Part shown: one piece after another, positions 36,236 through 48,340 of the stretch
Position numbering within the stretch: the stretch's first letter is position 1
How the letters are laid out: each line of letters begins with the position of its first letter
Assembly: GCA_030737875.1 (NCBI GenBank)
Contig: CM060915.1
Location: 359,907,863-359,971,862 of the forward strand
DNA length: 64,000 bases
Direction: 5' to 3'
From: Allium sativum
Lineage: Eukaryota > Streptophyta > Magnoliopsida > Asparagales > Amaryllidaceae
Notes under the pieces: model-generated
Seen by the model: the letters and a program-made list of their open reading frames with translations, nothing else
Told to the model about the DNA's origin: nothing
Database searches by the model: none
Translations under genes and position numbers: made by a program

Positions 36236-36617
36236 ATTCGAATTTGAAATGAATTGAAAAGAAAACGAATTTGAAATGAATTGAAAAGAAAACGAATTTG
36301 AAATGAATTGAGAAGAAAACGAATTTGAAATGAGTTGAAAAGAAAACGAATTTGAAATGAATTGAAAAGAAAACGAATTCGAAATGAATTGAAAAGAAAA
36401 CGAATTTGAGATGAATTGAGAAGAAAACGAATTTGAAATGAATTGAAGAGAAAACGAATTTGAAATGAATTGAAAAGAAAACGAATTTGAAATGAATTGA
36501 AAAGAAAACGAATTCGAATTGAATTGAAAAGAAAACGGATTTGAATCGAATTGAAAAGGAAACGAATTTGAATTGAATTGAATATATAACGAATTTGAAT
36601 TGAATTGAATATAAACC
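36236..36617 (+). repeat. 27-bp minisatellite in the L2 3' LTR
   Basis: Same array as 27985-28330 but one unit longer. The open minus-strand frame is 142 against 133 codons, a difference of nine codons or 27 bp. Confidence 0.9.
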
Positions 36618-39562
36618 AAATTCGAATTGAATTGAATATAGAATGAATTGAAATTTGAATTGAATTGGTAATGGAAGTTGGAATGTTTTCGAATGAATTT
36701 AAAACTATTTATAAAATTCGTTTTAAATAGAAATCGACGAAATATATTTTATATATATTATATATATAATATAATGGCCTGAATAGAATGCGCGGCGTCG
36801 CGGCAGTTCGCGAATTTCGACCATTGACTTCGAACGGACATTACGGGAGATCCAACCGTCGGATTCTCCAAAAACCGGAACCGTTGGGTTCGTATCGAAA
36901 AGAGCTTTCTAACGAATATTAGAAATTCAAAATCTAACGGTTGGATTTGGAGATACGTCCAAATCAAATTTGGAAAAGGTCGCTGTAAGTGCAGTTCGAT
37001 GGCCGTTGATGGAAATCGACTGTACGGGCCTTGATAAAATTATTAAAAATATCAATAATTTGTATAAAATCATAAGAAATGATTTGGGAAAAATTGAGAT
37101 GAAAAACTCCATATTTGAAAAGATAAAAATGGATTTTTATCGAAATGAACTAGTTTTGAACTAAATTTCAAACCCAATTATTTTTAAATAAATAAATTAG
37201 ATTTAAAAAGGGGTTTTAAATAATCGGAATTTCTAATATATTTGATTGGAATTGAATTAAAATTCATTTGTGGGTTTATCGTGAACGGCGTTTTAAATAA
37301 CACTAGTTCTTTAACCCGATAATAAATAGAATGTGATTTGGGTTTATCGTGAACTGTGTTTTAAATGACATTAGTTCTTTAACCCAGTAAAGGGAGTTTT
37401 AATGAATCTGCAATTAGATTGAAATGTGAATTGATAATGAAAATTATCAAATTTGGAAAGTGAGCGAGAATGGAGTATCACCAGCCTTGCTCCAAAGCGA
37501 TAGTTAAATCTTTAATTAGATTTGAACGTGAAATGGTAATTAATTTTACCGATAACACCGTGGTGTTAGATATGGAGTATTACCAGTTTTGCTTCATGGG
37601 ATGAATAGGTTGGGATTGGGAAATAAAATAAATAATTACTTCGGTGTGGTTCACTAATCTCGACTAGTTTGGAAAACCATAATTTGGTTTGATATGACAT
37701 CCAATGGAAGATTAAAGAATAAATTTTAAAGAATTTGTCTTGGATAAAATTAATGAGAACCTTTCCCTAAGGATATGAAATTTAGAAACTAGCTGTAGGT
37801 TAGTTAAGGTGGTTTCCTGGATATTGATCTAATGTTGGTTTCGGCCTTCGGGGTTAATATTTGGGAAATTGCTCTCTTACTGATTTACGGTTAGTGGCTA
37901 ATGAATTGGAATGAGGCGTATGTTGTGTTTGTGTAACATTTGTTTAAAATATACGCGGGCTGTTCGGAAAGGCCGGGTTTGTACCCATTCTGAATAACCG
38001 ATTCGACGATATGTCGAAGATGAAGACGGTGGTTGAAGACCGGAAGTCTTCACATCGTTTGGGTGATTACTGGTGATCTTGATTGGGCTGTACACCCAAG
38101 ACGAGGGAATCAGTTGGTGGTCGTCCAGACGTACTTGGAGATCGATGGATATGTGAGGAAAGTGCCTCCGGTTTCGTTCAGACCCAGAACGAACTTGTAA
38201 ATGGATTGTGTGTCTGACATTGGATTTTATTCTGTGTTGATTGATTTCTGTTAAATATATATTTGTTTGGCGGCGGAGAATTTATTCTCTTGCTTAACGC
38301 CCTTCTCTGAGACGTACGAGCTTAGAGGTTATATATCGATAGATATCAATCGCATGGCATGAATTGCCTGTGTGGCACGCTGAGTTGCATGGATCAAGGC
38401 TTCTGTTGAAAAGCAAAGTCTTGTGGTTGATGATCGAAGCATGACCTACGTGGCAGCTTTGTGTATAACGTGAATTCGCGAGCCTCACACCTCGGTATGA
38501 GTTAAAAACGGGATAAGTATTGCGGGGAGAGCACGACGTTTCTTTCTAGCTTTGGTGGTGTCAGTGACTTACCAGCCCTGACATTTATATACTTTTCACC
38601 TATGTGGTTGTTGGATGAGGCACCTCGATTTTAGGTTTGTAAGGACCGGGAAACGTGTGTTCAGGAATACTAATCCACTAACGTAAGTGTGGACTGGCCC
38701 TGAAGTTCCAGGGGTTACCCAGAGTGTGTAGTCCCGAGGCATTTGCTAGAATGTCTCGAAGCGGAGAGGAGCTTGCCCCTTGCCTCGACTCATGACGGAA
38801 ATCCAATTTCCAATACGAGATATTTCGGTTTTATATGTAGAGCCTAGTATGGCGACATGATAGATGGTACCCATGCCGCCTAGGATTGATATTTATGATT
38901 GAAATTGTTTTGACACTATACACTTATTATAGTATCAAATGGTTTGTTTTAAACGTACCAAGCATGTTTGGCTAGTATAAGGGAAAACCCTATCCTTCGG
39001 CTTGCGTTGCATTGTGTGATGGGACCTGGGTCTTATAATAGCTTCATTTTTCGAAAAAGCATTGCGTTGTCTTTTCTATGCACTGGTATTCTTGGGAGGA
39101 AACCCGTCCCGTGTTTTACGGCGTGGTCCCTTGAATTACTCTCTTTTAAAGTAAAGTTTTAAATAACTATTTTAGTTCTCACACCAGTCACATGAATGAC
39201 CTGGAGTTTATTGTTTTAACCTAAACTCTGGGTGCCCCTATTTTCGACACGGGCAGCTAGTAGTTTTGGTTTTGTAGATTTATATTCACAGGATCCTGGT
39301 TTACAGCTGGAATGATATCCGGAAAGCTCTGTATCCGTATATCACCTTCAGTTGTGCTTTGTATTATTTTCCGCTGCTATGTAATTTATTGTAATCTCTG
39401 ATATTTATCGAATGTATATTTATTCATATTCTGTACATTCTTGTATCTGATGGAATTGTTGTAACTTACAATGAAATGTTCTTCCGTCTGCGTTCATTTG
39501 TGTGTTGTTCTCAAAGTATCCGCTCTTTCCTTCACGGGGAAGTTACGGGTCATTTCAGTGAC

Positions 39563-41605
39563 CCTATAAAAGGCTAAACATCCCCAAACTCTTAGATATT
39601 TCAAGTTTGTTTTTCTTCCTTTCCATAATTCGTAAGGAGAAGTCTTAGTCTTTTTTGATGGAATTCTGTTATGCAAATGGCATGCCGTTAAGAGTGCTTC
39701 TCCCCACAAATTGACCTGTTGTTTAGCATTTAAAATCAGAGCATTGGTCATTTCAACCAATGTTCTATTTTTTCATTCAGCCAGTCCATTTTGCTGTGGG
39801 GTATAAGGTGCGCTTGATTGATGAATAATTCCATTTTCTTCGCATAAGGATGAAAATTCCAAGGAAAAATTTTCCCCACCTCTATCACTTCGCAACACCT
39901 TAATCCTCTTTTCCTTTTGATTCTCAACATTGGTTTTGAAACGCTTAAACCTTTCAAAAGCTTGATCTTTTGATTTCATTAAGTAGACGTGTGTGTATCT
40001 AGAATAATCATCTATAAACGTGATAAAGTACCTATTGCCACCTCTAGTCAATATACCATTTAATTCACAAATATCTGAATGTATTAATTCAAGTAGTTTA
40101 GTATTCCTTTCAGATTTTGGAAATGGCTTTTTGCACATCTTTGCTTCAATGCAAATTTCACATTTAGATTGGTGTACATTATCATATGAAATCATTCCTT
40201 CTTTAGACATAAATTGTAAATTTTTGTAATTTAGATGTGCTAATCTATTATGCCATAAATGAAATGAATCGACAACATATGCAAATTCGTTCATTTTATT
40301 AATACTTAATTTAAACATACCATTACAAGCATATCCTTTCCCAACAAACATACCACCCTTGGACAGAGTAAGACTATTACCGTCTAAAACACCCTTAACG
40401 CCCTTATTACATAGAAGACTTGCAGAAACCAGATTTTTTCTGATTTCTGGAACATGTAAAACATTAACAAGAACAATCCTTTTGCCAGAAGTGTACTCTA
40501 ATTCTACGCTTCCTTTTCCAACAACATTTGAAGCATTATGGTTTCCCATAAGTACTTTAGTATCGTTAGAAACCTTCTCATATGATTTGAACAGCGACTG
40601 GTTGTTGCATACGTGAATAGTAGCCCCAGAGTCATACCACCAATCATTATCTTTGGTAGTATCTTCCATGTTCAGTTCTGCGATCATATCGATGTTCATT
40701 CTTGAAACCATGGCAACGATTTCTGAATCTTCCTGTTCAACCATGTTCACCTTGTTGGAAGTGCCTTGATTGTTCTTTTTTCCCTGGTTATTGTTCTGTC
40801 CTTGCTCCTTTTTCTGTCTTTTGAAAAATCTGCAGTCGCGTTTGTAATGTCCAGGTTTGCCGTAGAAGTAGCAGTCACCCTTGCCTTTGCTGTTGTTTTC
40901 TCTTTTGCGTTTTCCAGAGGTTTTATTTTCGTTTCCAACATTGTTAATATTGGAAGCATCAGCAGAGTCAAAAACTTTCTTCTCACGATTTCTGGTTTCT
41001 TCCTCAATTCGAAGATGTTTTTGAATCTGTTTCATCGTGAAATCCTCTGAAGAATGCATAAGTTTCTTTCGACAATCACTCCAATTTTTCGGGAGTTTGG
41101 CCATCACAGCTCCAACTTGCAAAGCTTCAGGAATGTCAATCTTAACATTCCTCAACTTATCGAATATCACTTGTAGTTCATGTACTTGGTCCAGAACAGA
41201 TACGTTATCAAGCATTTTAAATTCAAAGAACTAGAAAATAAAAAACTTATCTGCGTCTTGTTTTTCGTTGCTGTATTTGGCCTCTAGACTTTTCCATATT
41301 TCTCTCGGTGACTTGACAGATGTGAATAAATCATACAACCGATCGGACAGAGTATTAAGTATGTGACCTCTGCAGACGACTTCATCTTCTTCACGCTTCT
41401 TTCTCTTGGCAATAACATCTGCAGTGTCTTTTTCATTCGGCGGTGGTATTGGCTCCAGTTTTTCATCAAGCACGTACGCAATTTTGAGTGTAGTCAGAAG
41501 AAACATGATCTTATCTTGCCAACGGGTGTAGTTTGTGCCATCAAAACGATCCAATTTGGTGAATTCCTGATTCATTATCTTGTATGTTGATTCGGATGAC
41601 GCCAT
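39563..41605 (-). pseudogene. Copia gag-pol, first part: gag, protease, integrase
   Basis: The ATG at 41605 starts gag (FDGTNYTRWQDKIMFLL, UBN2-type) only 21 nt after the LTR. A stop at about 41231 interrupts gag, and the same frame resumes immediately. A single zinc knuckle ([14 protein letters not shown], 40832-40873) has tyrosine where the second cysteine belongs. The protease active site is [12 protein letters not shown] (D at about 40631-40633). A pre-integrase domain ([10 protein letters not shown]) and integrase core follow, with [14 protein letters not shown] and the third acidic residue in NGLAE; the codon directly after that glutamate is a TGA (39773-39775), after which the frame continues (KNRTLVEMTNALIL, WGEALLTACHLHNRIPS) to 39558. 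There L2 cuts it. The remaining pol is at 23103-25045. Confidence 0.92.
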
Positions 41606-41717
41606 AACGTATAAATTCCTTAAGATTGTTGATGATTTTGCGAATCAGGGTGAACCAGAGAGTCGGAGGATGATGTCGTTTGAGGCACGCAGAATACGTT
41701 TTCCTTAAGGAATTTAT
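41606..41717 (-). other. Copia leader and U5 inverted repeat; no standard PBS
   Basis: The 21 bases between the LTR end (41627) and the gag ATG contain no TGGTATCAGAGC-like site. Instead ATAAATTCCTTAAG (41611-41624) is the exact inverse of CTTAAGGAATTTAT inside the LTR (41704-41717), so element RNA could pair its leader with its U5 end. Confidence 0.55.
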
Positions 41718-42167
41718 CGCCCCCAATATATTGATGGTTTTAATGGCAGCGAGATCCCCCCAGGATACAACAAACTATTTGTTTTACAGAAGCAAAAGAA
41801 GGAAGGAGGAAGAGGAATTTTGGAAAAAATCTGGGTTTGGGAAGGAGCCGTATAAATAAGAGACGAACAGTTGTGACCGTTGCTCGCGAGGAGACGCTGC
41901 TGTTCAAAAAATCACGACTGTGCGCAACAGGAGAACCCGTTCCGTACGGTCACGCATGCGCCCACGTGCCCCAAGTGCCAAGTGCCCATCTTTGACCCAT
42001 AATAATATTATATAGGCCCCAAACCCATTGAGCCCAAGCCATTGTGTCATTCTCAAGCCCATGTTGTTTTGTTTCACAATATCCTATTCCAAACATTAAT
42101 ATATAGGGAGAGATACTTCATAATATTTGCCGATGTGGGACAAATACTTATTGCAATCTTCCCAATA
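41627..42167 (-). repeat. Copia 5' LTR
   Basis: Pairs with 22106-22647. Same landmarks; differences include cacgcatgcg for cactcacgcg and single-base changes. Ends cccaata before the TSD cttac. Confidence 0.92.
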
Positions 42168-42172
42168 CTTAC

Positions 42173-43849
42173 GCTATTAATATTCATGATTTGAGGAACT
42201 GGTTTTTCCCTTGGGGATTAGAAGATGCAATTCTTTCAATTTATATGCCTGGATAATGGGTTTCTTCGTTTTTGTGATTGAAGTATTTCCTCTACTCAGT
42301 TTTGTTATTCATGCTCTAACTTATGCTTGATTGTTGTTCATGCTCCAACTTATTCTTGAAAATGTTATTTCTTCCTCCTTTAGAAATTGTGCAGCTTCAA
42401 CCGAATCGGATGACGAATTTTGCCTATAAGGTTTATGAATTGCAGTGAGATAGGTTGTGATGTATTCATAGCAAAGGATAGAAGATAAAAAGAATGAAAC
42501 TTTATCTGCTTTTATCAGGTAGGTAGGTTTGTTTTTTTATTCAAATTTTGTACCCTGCAGATCTTATATAGAAATTCTTAAACATGTTGTATTGACTTTG
42601 ATTTTATACTACAAAAAATGTTTTTTTAAATTCTTTCCACTGTTAATACTGCATGCTTATTGAGTAGTCAGTAGTACTGCTTTTATTTTATTACGATCAC
42701 AGTAATGCACACAAACTTATGTATGGTTTACATCAACTAACATGATTAATTTTCATTTTTCCTTAAAATATCATTGATTTGAAAAGAGGAGTTAAAATAT
42801 CCTGGTATGGTTGTAAGGAAAAGTTATATTAGGGAAGCCATCCTAAGCGAAATTGCCCTTTTATCTATTAATAGAAGAGCCATAATCAACCATGATCACA
42901 CTCATAGCAGAAAAATGTGCTACCCTCCATTTAGAGTATGTTTTGTTTTGCTTGATCACAATCCTTGATGCTATATCTTATGTGAATTGCATCTTAGTAC
43001 ATTCTGAATGGCACAAGCTATAAATATTACTTGTAGATCATGTAAATGACATTCATATTGATAAAATTTGACATTACTAACAATTTTTAAATACGTTGCA
43101 CGCATTTCTTTATGTTGATAACATGTTTGTTTAGATTTTTAAATATTAGATAACTTAACTTAAGACACTTAACATTGTCTAAATCAATTGATCATCTATC
43201 TAATTTACCGGGAACCATCAAATGTATTATAGAAGCATCGTTGTACAAAAGTGACTGGGATATTCTTTATCAAGTGATTTGAACACCAATGCATATCTTT
43301 CTTTGTTGCGAACAATTCAATTGGCATGTAAGGGTGGATTGTATTGAGTCCTTTTACGGTAACCTTACATGTTTATGATCTTAAATGTTGCCAGTTTCTA
43401 CATTAATTGTTGGGCAAGTCGCTAAATTAATTTGGTATGCAATCAACTTCAACCATAATCTTGATTTACGTCCATTTAAATTTACCTTATATAAAATTAA
43501 TTTGGATGAGTTAGTGCACTAAAATTGGAATCTTCCTTTTTTTGCATCCATATTTGGTCTTAATAAACACTTTCTAAAGGATTTTTGATATTGATTAATT
43601 GTCTTTTGTATGGTTATCTAAAATTATGTAACACTAATATGTTAAATAACATGCCTATATAACAAAAAATAGTCATTATTGATTGCTTTATTGAATACTT
43701 TTTTATGCCAAATTTGATATCATCAAATTTGTTATGTTTGGATTCGTACATAAAAAAATTATATCGTCAGGGATTTATTATGAAATAGCCAAGATGGTAT
43801 TTAATCCACTCAAACATATCATCAATATGCATTTCGTTGCATTACCAGC
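42173..43849 (+). other. HelB right arm, no recognisable gene
   Basis: AT-rich sequence; no ORF or family motif that I can support. Confidence 0.5.
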
Positions 43850-45178
43850 CTTGCAACTACAAGTTATATCGTTTAACCAACGTTTTTAACCATATGTAGT
43901 AATTAACTTCACCTCTATCTTAGCTTTGCCATAGCCAATTTTCTTGATCATGTTTTATTGACCTTTAATGTTTTACAATTCTCAATTGAGGTGGAAACTC
44001 CTCAAGTGTGCACTTGCATTTTTTTCATGTTAGTAAATAATTTCCTTTTTCTACCAAGTATTACAATTTCTTATTTCTGGACTTTTTATTTTTCAGCCTT
44101 CATTTTAATTGGGCAGCTTCCTTTATTTTGCAAATCTCCTTATTTGATTCATTTATTTCCGGCATGAATATTTAATGTTTACATCTTCTCAACACAAGAT
44201 TAATTTCAGTACTAGCAGGCAGTGGTAAAGTATTAAAACATGGTGTGGCAGAATAAGTTTTGGTCATGCCAAATCATGATGTCATTATATAGTGTAGCAA
44301 AGTATATATTATGATAGAAACTGGTAGGATAGATATAGGAAAATGGAAGTATATTTTAGCTATTATTACAAATTTGTAATCTATGTTATATTTGTTAACA
44401 AATTAGGTGTAATTATTTATGAATCTGTAATGTGAATAGTACTCGATGAATAACATGACAACTTTTGTATAAATAGAAAAATATTTGCGTATAGGTCAAA
44501 TTTTTACTAGCCTTTGCAATTTATATCATTTAACTAAAGTTTTTAACCATACTTAGTACTTAACTTCACCACTATCATAGCTTTGTCATAGTCAATTTTC
44601 TTGATCATGTTTTACTGACATTTAATGTTTTACAATTCTCAATTGAGGTGGAAACTCCTTAAGTGTGCACTTGCATTTTTTTCATGTTCGAAAATATTTT
44701 TTTTACTACCAAGTAATACAGTTTCTTATTTTTGGACTTATTAGTTTTCATCCTTTATTTTAGTTGGAAAGCTCGCCTTTTTTTGCAAATTTAATTTCAC
44801 TTTCCTCATTTGATTCATTTATTTCTGGTAGTGAATATTTAATATTTGCATCTTTTCAGTACAAGTTTAATTTGAGTATTAGAAGGCAGTGGTGAAATAT
44901 TAAAACATGGTGTGATAGATTGAGTTTAGATCATGCCAAATAATGATGTCTTTGTAAAATGTATCAAAGTAAATATTACTAGGAAAAATGGTAGTATAGA
45001 TATAGGAATATGGACAAGTATGTTTTAGCTATTATTTACAAATTTGTTATATATGCTATATTTCTTAACAGATCTGGCGTGTAATATTTTTGAATCTGTT
45101 ACATAAATAGTACTCTATTAATAACATGCCAATTATTGTATAAATAGACAAATACGTGCGTATAGATCAAATTTGTAC
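43850..45178 (+). repeat. 657-bp tandem duplication in HelB
   Basis: Unit 1 is about 43850-44512 and unit 2 about 44513-45178. Shared landmarks include caattttcttgatcatgttt (43936 and 44593) and the aattgaggtggaaactcct segment, with scattered differences and small indels throughout. The ORF at 43958-44167 is not kept in unit 2. Confidence 0.88.
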
Positions 45179-45948
45179 ATGCTGTAATTATTTTCATTTT
45201 GTTAACCATTAAATAATACACCAAAATCTAGAAAAATTACTTTCCCACTAATTACTAGCTAGGAGTTCAATGTGCAGAACGAGTAATTGAAGCTCAAATA
45301 CTAATTAGGGATAAAACTAGTAATTTTGTTTTCATACCCAACATATCTCTTCGGCCATCATCATCAAAATTAACTATAAACACGTCAAGACATTAGTTTC
45401 ATATTAAAATTGCTTATACATTGATTATCAATAAAGCTCAAGATCAATCTGTGTAGGGCATCGGTATTATGGTGCATCGGTATTGATTTACACACCATAT
45501 TGTTTAGCCATGGACCATTGTATGTATCTCTATCTATATTTACTACATTCAATAGAATTTCAACCATCTTTCAACCAAAGTAGCAATCACTACATATATC
45601 GTTTACCGGAGTTTCTATTGTGACTCTCTATGAAAGAATAGACTAAAAATCACACGTAGTTGATTATTCAAAAGCTCACTTTAATTGTACCTTTTTTATA
45701 TTTTTATAAAATGACGTAAACATTTTTTTAATCTTTATATGTATAGGGGATTTAAAACAAATATATTTCTCTTGCTATGGATGCAGTCATCAACATCCTT
45801 CTTTAGTTCGCTCTAATTTTAATTACATCACTAGTATAATTGTTATAGCATGAAATTAACTACATTATAGATGAATCACATTATAGATGAATGCAAACTA
45901 AACACTTAAAAGTCTATGCTCCCGTGCATCGCACTTGGTTTCCACTCG

Positions 45949-48290
45949 TATAATAATAAAAAATTACATGCACATTAATTGTTCCCACACATGTTATTTT
46001 CTTTTTATTACCTTTTTAGGCATGCATTAGCTAAAATGTTGCACACACCTTAAGTGCGGCATTAATTTCCTTTCCCTTTTTCAATCTGACGTACATTTTA
46101 AAATGAAAATTACATAAGAAGAATTCAAACATTTGAAATATTGTCATGCACGATTCAACATTTAGATCCATAATTCATGACCTTATCTCTCTTCCCTTTT
46201 TTTTGTTCTTTTCTTTGAAGCCTTCAAACCCCTATTTTTCACACATATGCTATATATACTGCTTTCTGCTCGTTATATTCACAAACGTCCTTAAAAAAGT
46301 CACCGAATCCTTTCAGTCTCGATCAGCAATGCCTGCACTAAACTTCGACCCTGACTGGTTCGCCGTCGCCCAAATTGAATCGCTGCAAGTCGCAGACCGT
46401 CTTTGTTCTTCACCAAAGATCCCTTTTACTGTCAACGCCACCTGCTTCAATCTCTTCACTGATTTAAATGTGAGTGTTTTAACTCACGATTTATATATTT
46501 CTATGCTAAGTAGAATTAGAAAATTATATGTTGTTATGCTAGTTAATTCATATAACCGTCGATCAGTGATTTAAGTTAATATGGACAAATGGACATTAGG
46601 GTTAGTTGACACACGACATTAAAATTTAATCAAATGGATTGATTGTGGTTGATTTATATAGGTAATTAAATTGAATAGTATTTATTGTGTTGAATTTAAA
46701 GCGAATTAAATGAAAATTTTGATCATTTAAATCTAATATAGAAATTATCTTTAAATTGAATTTATTGATTTACAGTATCATATTGGTAACTATTTAATTT
46801 CACAAATTTGAGATTCATTGAATTAAATTTTAGTTTGGTATTGAAATCAAAAAGCATCAATAGTCGGACACATTGATATATGATTGTTGTGCTATATGTT
46901 TGCTCGTATCTTGATTGTATGCTTAAATTGATTTATTTGTTATGATGTTTGTTATTATGGTGTTACTAGGATGTATTTGTGACCTCATGTTATTGATTAT
47001 CGGAATGATGTTAAATGGTTATATACCCTATTTGGACTTAGAAAAACCGGAATGAGTTGAAATGATATATACTTGTTTACTTGAATTACTTAAACCGAAT
47101 TATTTAAAGAAGTCGAATTTAAGTACTTGAATTTATTAGTGAAATTTGTTGTAAATTTAAATTTGATAATTTATTGTCGATTTAATGAAATTTGGTGGTT
47201 AAACTTGTTTTACATTGAATTGGAAATTTGATTAGTTTACACTAAATTTAAGTCAGTTTTGAACTACTTTAATTTAGATTTGAAATATGTTTACAACTGT
47301 AAATGTAATGTAAATTGTTTTAAATGAATCTGGAGTATGAGTTTGTTAATTTGAATTTAATATTTGATTTTAAGTGGAATTTGGGATTTTTTTATGTAAA
47401 GATTTAATTATTTCCAATTGATATTTGAATTATAAGTATGATGAAATAATGTAATCAAATGGTTTGAGTCAAATGACGATATTTTATATGGTAAGCGTAT
47501 TTGAAAATCAATTATGTTCGAAGTTATATAATGTATACATCTTGTTTGTTTATAGAGAATATACTTCGATTAATTTATTAGATTCGATAGATCAACGCTG
47601 ACCTTGGTATTGGGAAAAATCTCCTAATTTGATTTCATATCTTTGTGTATGACCGTATGTAACCGCATTTTTAGTTAACCATATTCGAAAAGGATTTGGT
47701 TAACCTTGAATATGAAATATGTTATGAAAATGAATATATTATTATTCTAAGGATGCTATAATATACTAAAATTTACTTGGAAGAAATATTATCGGAAGAA
47801 TTATTAATTTGAAGAATAAAGTAATTATATTTCACTTGTGGTAAACTCTGAAGTATTACATTTTTAATTCCTGATTTGCATTGACTGACATAAGAATTTA
47901 TAGTCCTGAATCGAGTTTTGTTTGACTCGGGTCAAACTGAGTATTTCAGTTATCGAAGACACTTGTAACACGAAGACGAAGATGGAGGTTGAAGATCGTT
48001 TATACTATTATTATTTCGCTGCATTATTGGTATGTTCTAGTTAATGTGTAACTCTGATATATTGTGAATTGAGATCAAATGTACATTGTTTAACAGTTCA
48101 ATTGAATTGCCTATGTTATTATTATATTTTATCGTTCCGCTGTGAGATTATGTGTACTGTTTAATTCCTTCTCCTCTTATTTCTTTCTTCTGTTAAACCC
48201 CATTAACAGTTCATCATTTTTGGAAGATTGAGTGGGACACGTATGGTTTATTGTTGACTTAAACCATTCCAAAAAGGGTCGGTTGTTACA
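45949..48290 (+). mobile_element. L1 5' LTR, second part
   Basis: Resumes the L1 LTR after the Helitrons (tataataataaaa, matching 62993 onward in the 3' LTR) and ends ...GGGTCGGTTGTTACA at 48290, followed by a PBS. With 13021-13754 the LTR totals about 3,076 bp. It contains one exon-like open stretch (46329-46469); the rest is AT-rich and non-coding. Confidence 0.92.
46329..46469 (+). other. Exon-like 47-codon open stretch in the L1 LTR
   Basis: ATG, then 47 codons beginning MPALNFDPDWFAVAQ, ending at a gtgagt donor-like site (46470). The local composition is less AT-rich than its surroundings. I do not recognise the protein. In the 3' LTR (63375 onward) the frame stays open but the ATG reads ACG, the donor is lost (ttgagc) and several codons differ, so no constraint is evident. 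It could be a captured exon or the LTR's own leader. Confidence 0.3.
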
Positions 48291-48291
48291 G

Positions 48292-48308
48292 TTGGTATCA
48301 GAGCTTTG
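48292..48308 (+). other. L1 primer-binding site
   Basis: TTGGTATCAGAGCTTTG one base after the LTR end. Standard plant initiator tRNA-Met PBS. Confidence 0.92.
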
Positions 48309-48340
48309 TTTGAGAGGATACTAGAGCCTGTTGGGGGTAA

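Larger units (their letters stand above)
25046..39557 (+). mobile_element. L2: non-coding LTR element with ~6.2-kb LTRs, plus strand
   Basis: Two LTRs (25046-31278 and 33290-39557) are near identical over their whole length, start TGTAACAACCCGAAAATCTGG and end GGGTCATTTCA. They flank a 2.0-kb interior with a PBS at its left and PPT at its right. The perfect 5-bp TSD gtgac (25041-25045 and 39558-39562) lies in the copia pol gene. No gag or pol is present, so it is a LARD-like non-autonomous element; the 3' end motif (ggggacgaaa, then G-rich PPT) points to a Ty3/gypsy parent. About 86% of the element is LTR. The close LTR match and retained CpG-rich block imply a recent insertion, later than the copia. 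Confidence 0.95.
33290..39557 (+). repeat. L2 3' LTR
   Basis: 6,268 bp, collinear with the 5' LTR. Differences seen by eye are scattered single bases and small indels, one extra 27-bp minisatellite unit, two to three extra short units in the aaaatagaaaagattagattt array (34740-34860), and a shorter C run in the GC-rich leader (34270-34580). Confidence 0.93.
22106..42167 (-). mobile_element. Ty1/copia retrotransposon, minus strand, split by L2
   Basis: LTRs at 22106-22647 and 41627-42167 (about 540 bp) are flanked by a perfect TSD cttac (22101-22105 and 42168-42172). The order on the minus strand is gag, protease, integrase, RT, RNase H, which is the copia order. With L2 removed the element is about 5.5 kb. 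By eye I count roughly a dozen differences between the two LTRs. Coding is disabled by two in-frame stops, one frameshift and the L2 insertion. The LTR outer end is TA on the minus strand where TG is usual. Confidence 0.95.
21381..45948 (+). mobile_element. HelB: non-autonomous Helitron carrying a nested copia and L2
   Basis: Begins TCTATATAATAAAATCCC (21381) and ends CCGTGCATCGCAC...CCACTCG (45948), followed by host T. It shares both ends and the 5' inverted repeat (21398-21416) with HelA, so they belong to one family. About 20 kb is a nested copia (22106-42167, TSD cttac); without it HelB is about 4.5 kb. No Rep/helicase ORF is present. The left arm (21440-22105) is CT-rich and exon-like but unidentified. 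The right arm (42173-45948) is AT-rich with a 657-bp tandem duplication. Confidence 0.85.

Noticed and set aside
46146..46574. 142-codon ORF in the L1 LTR as a full gene
   Set aside because: Only the central 47-codon stretch looks exon-like; the 5' part is CT/AT-rich leader and the 3' part reads past a splice-donor-like site. The 3' LTR copy loses the start.
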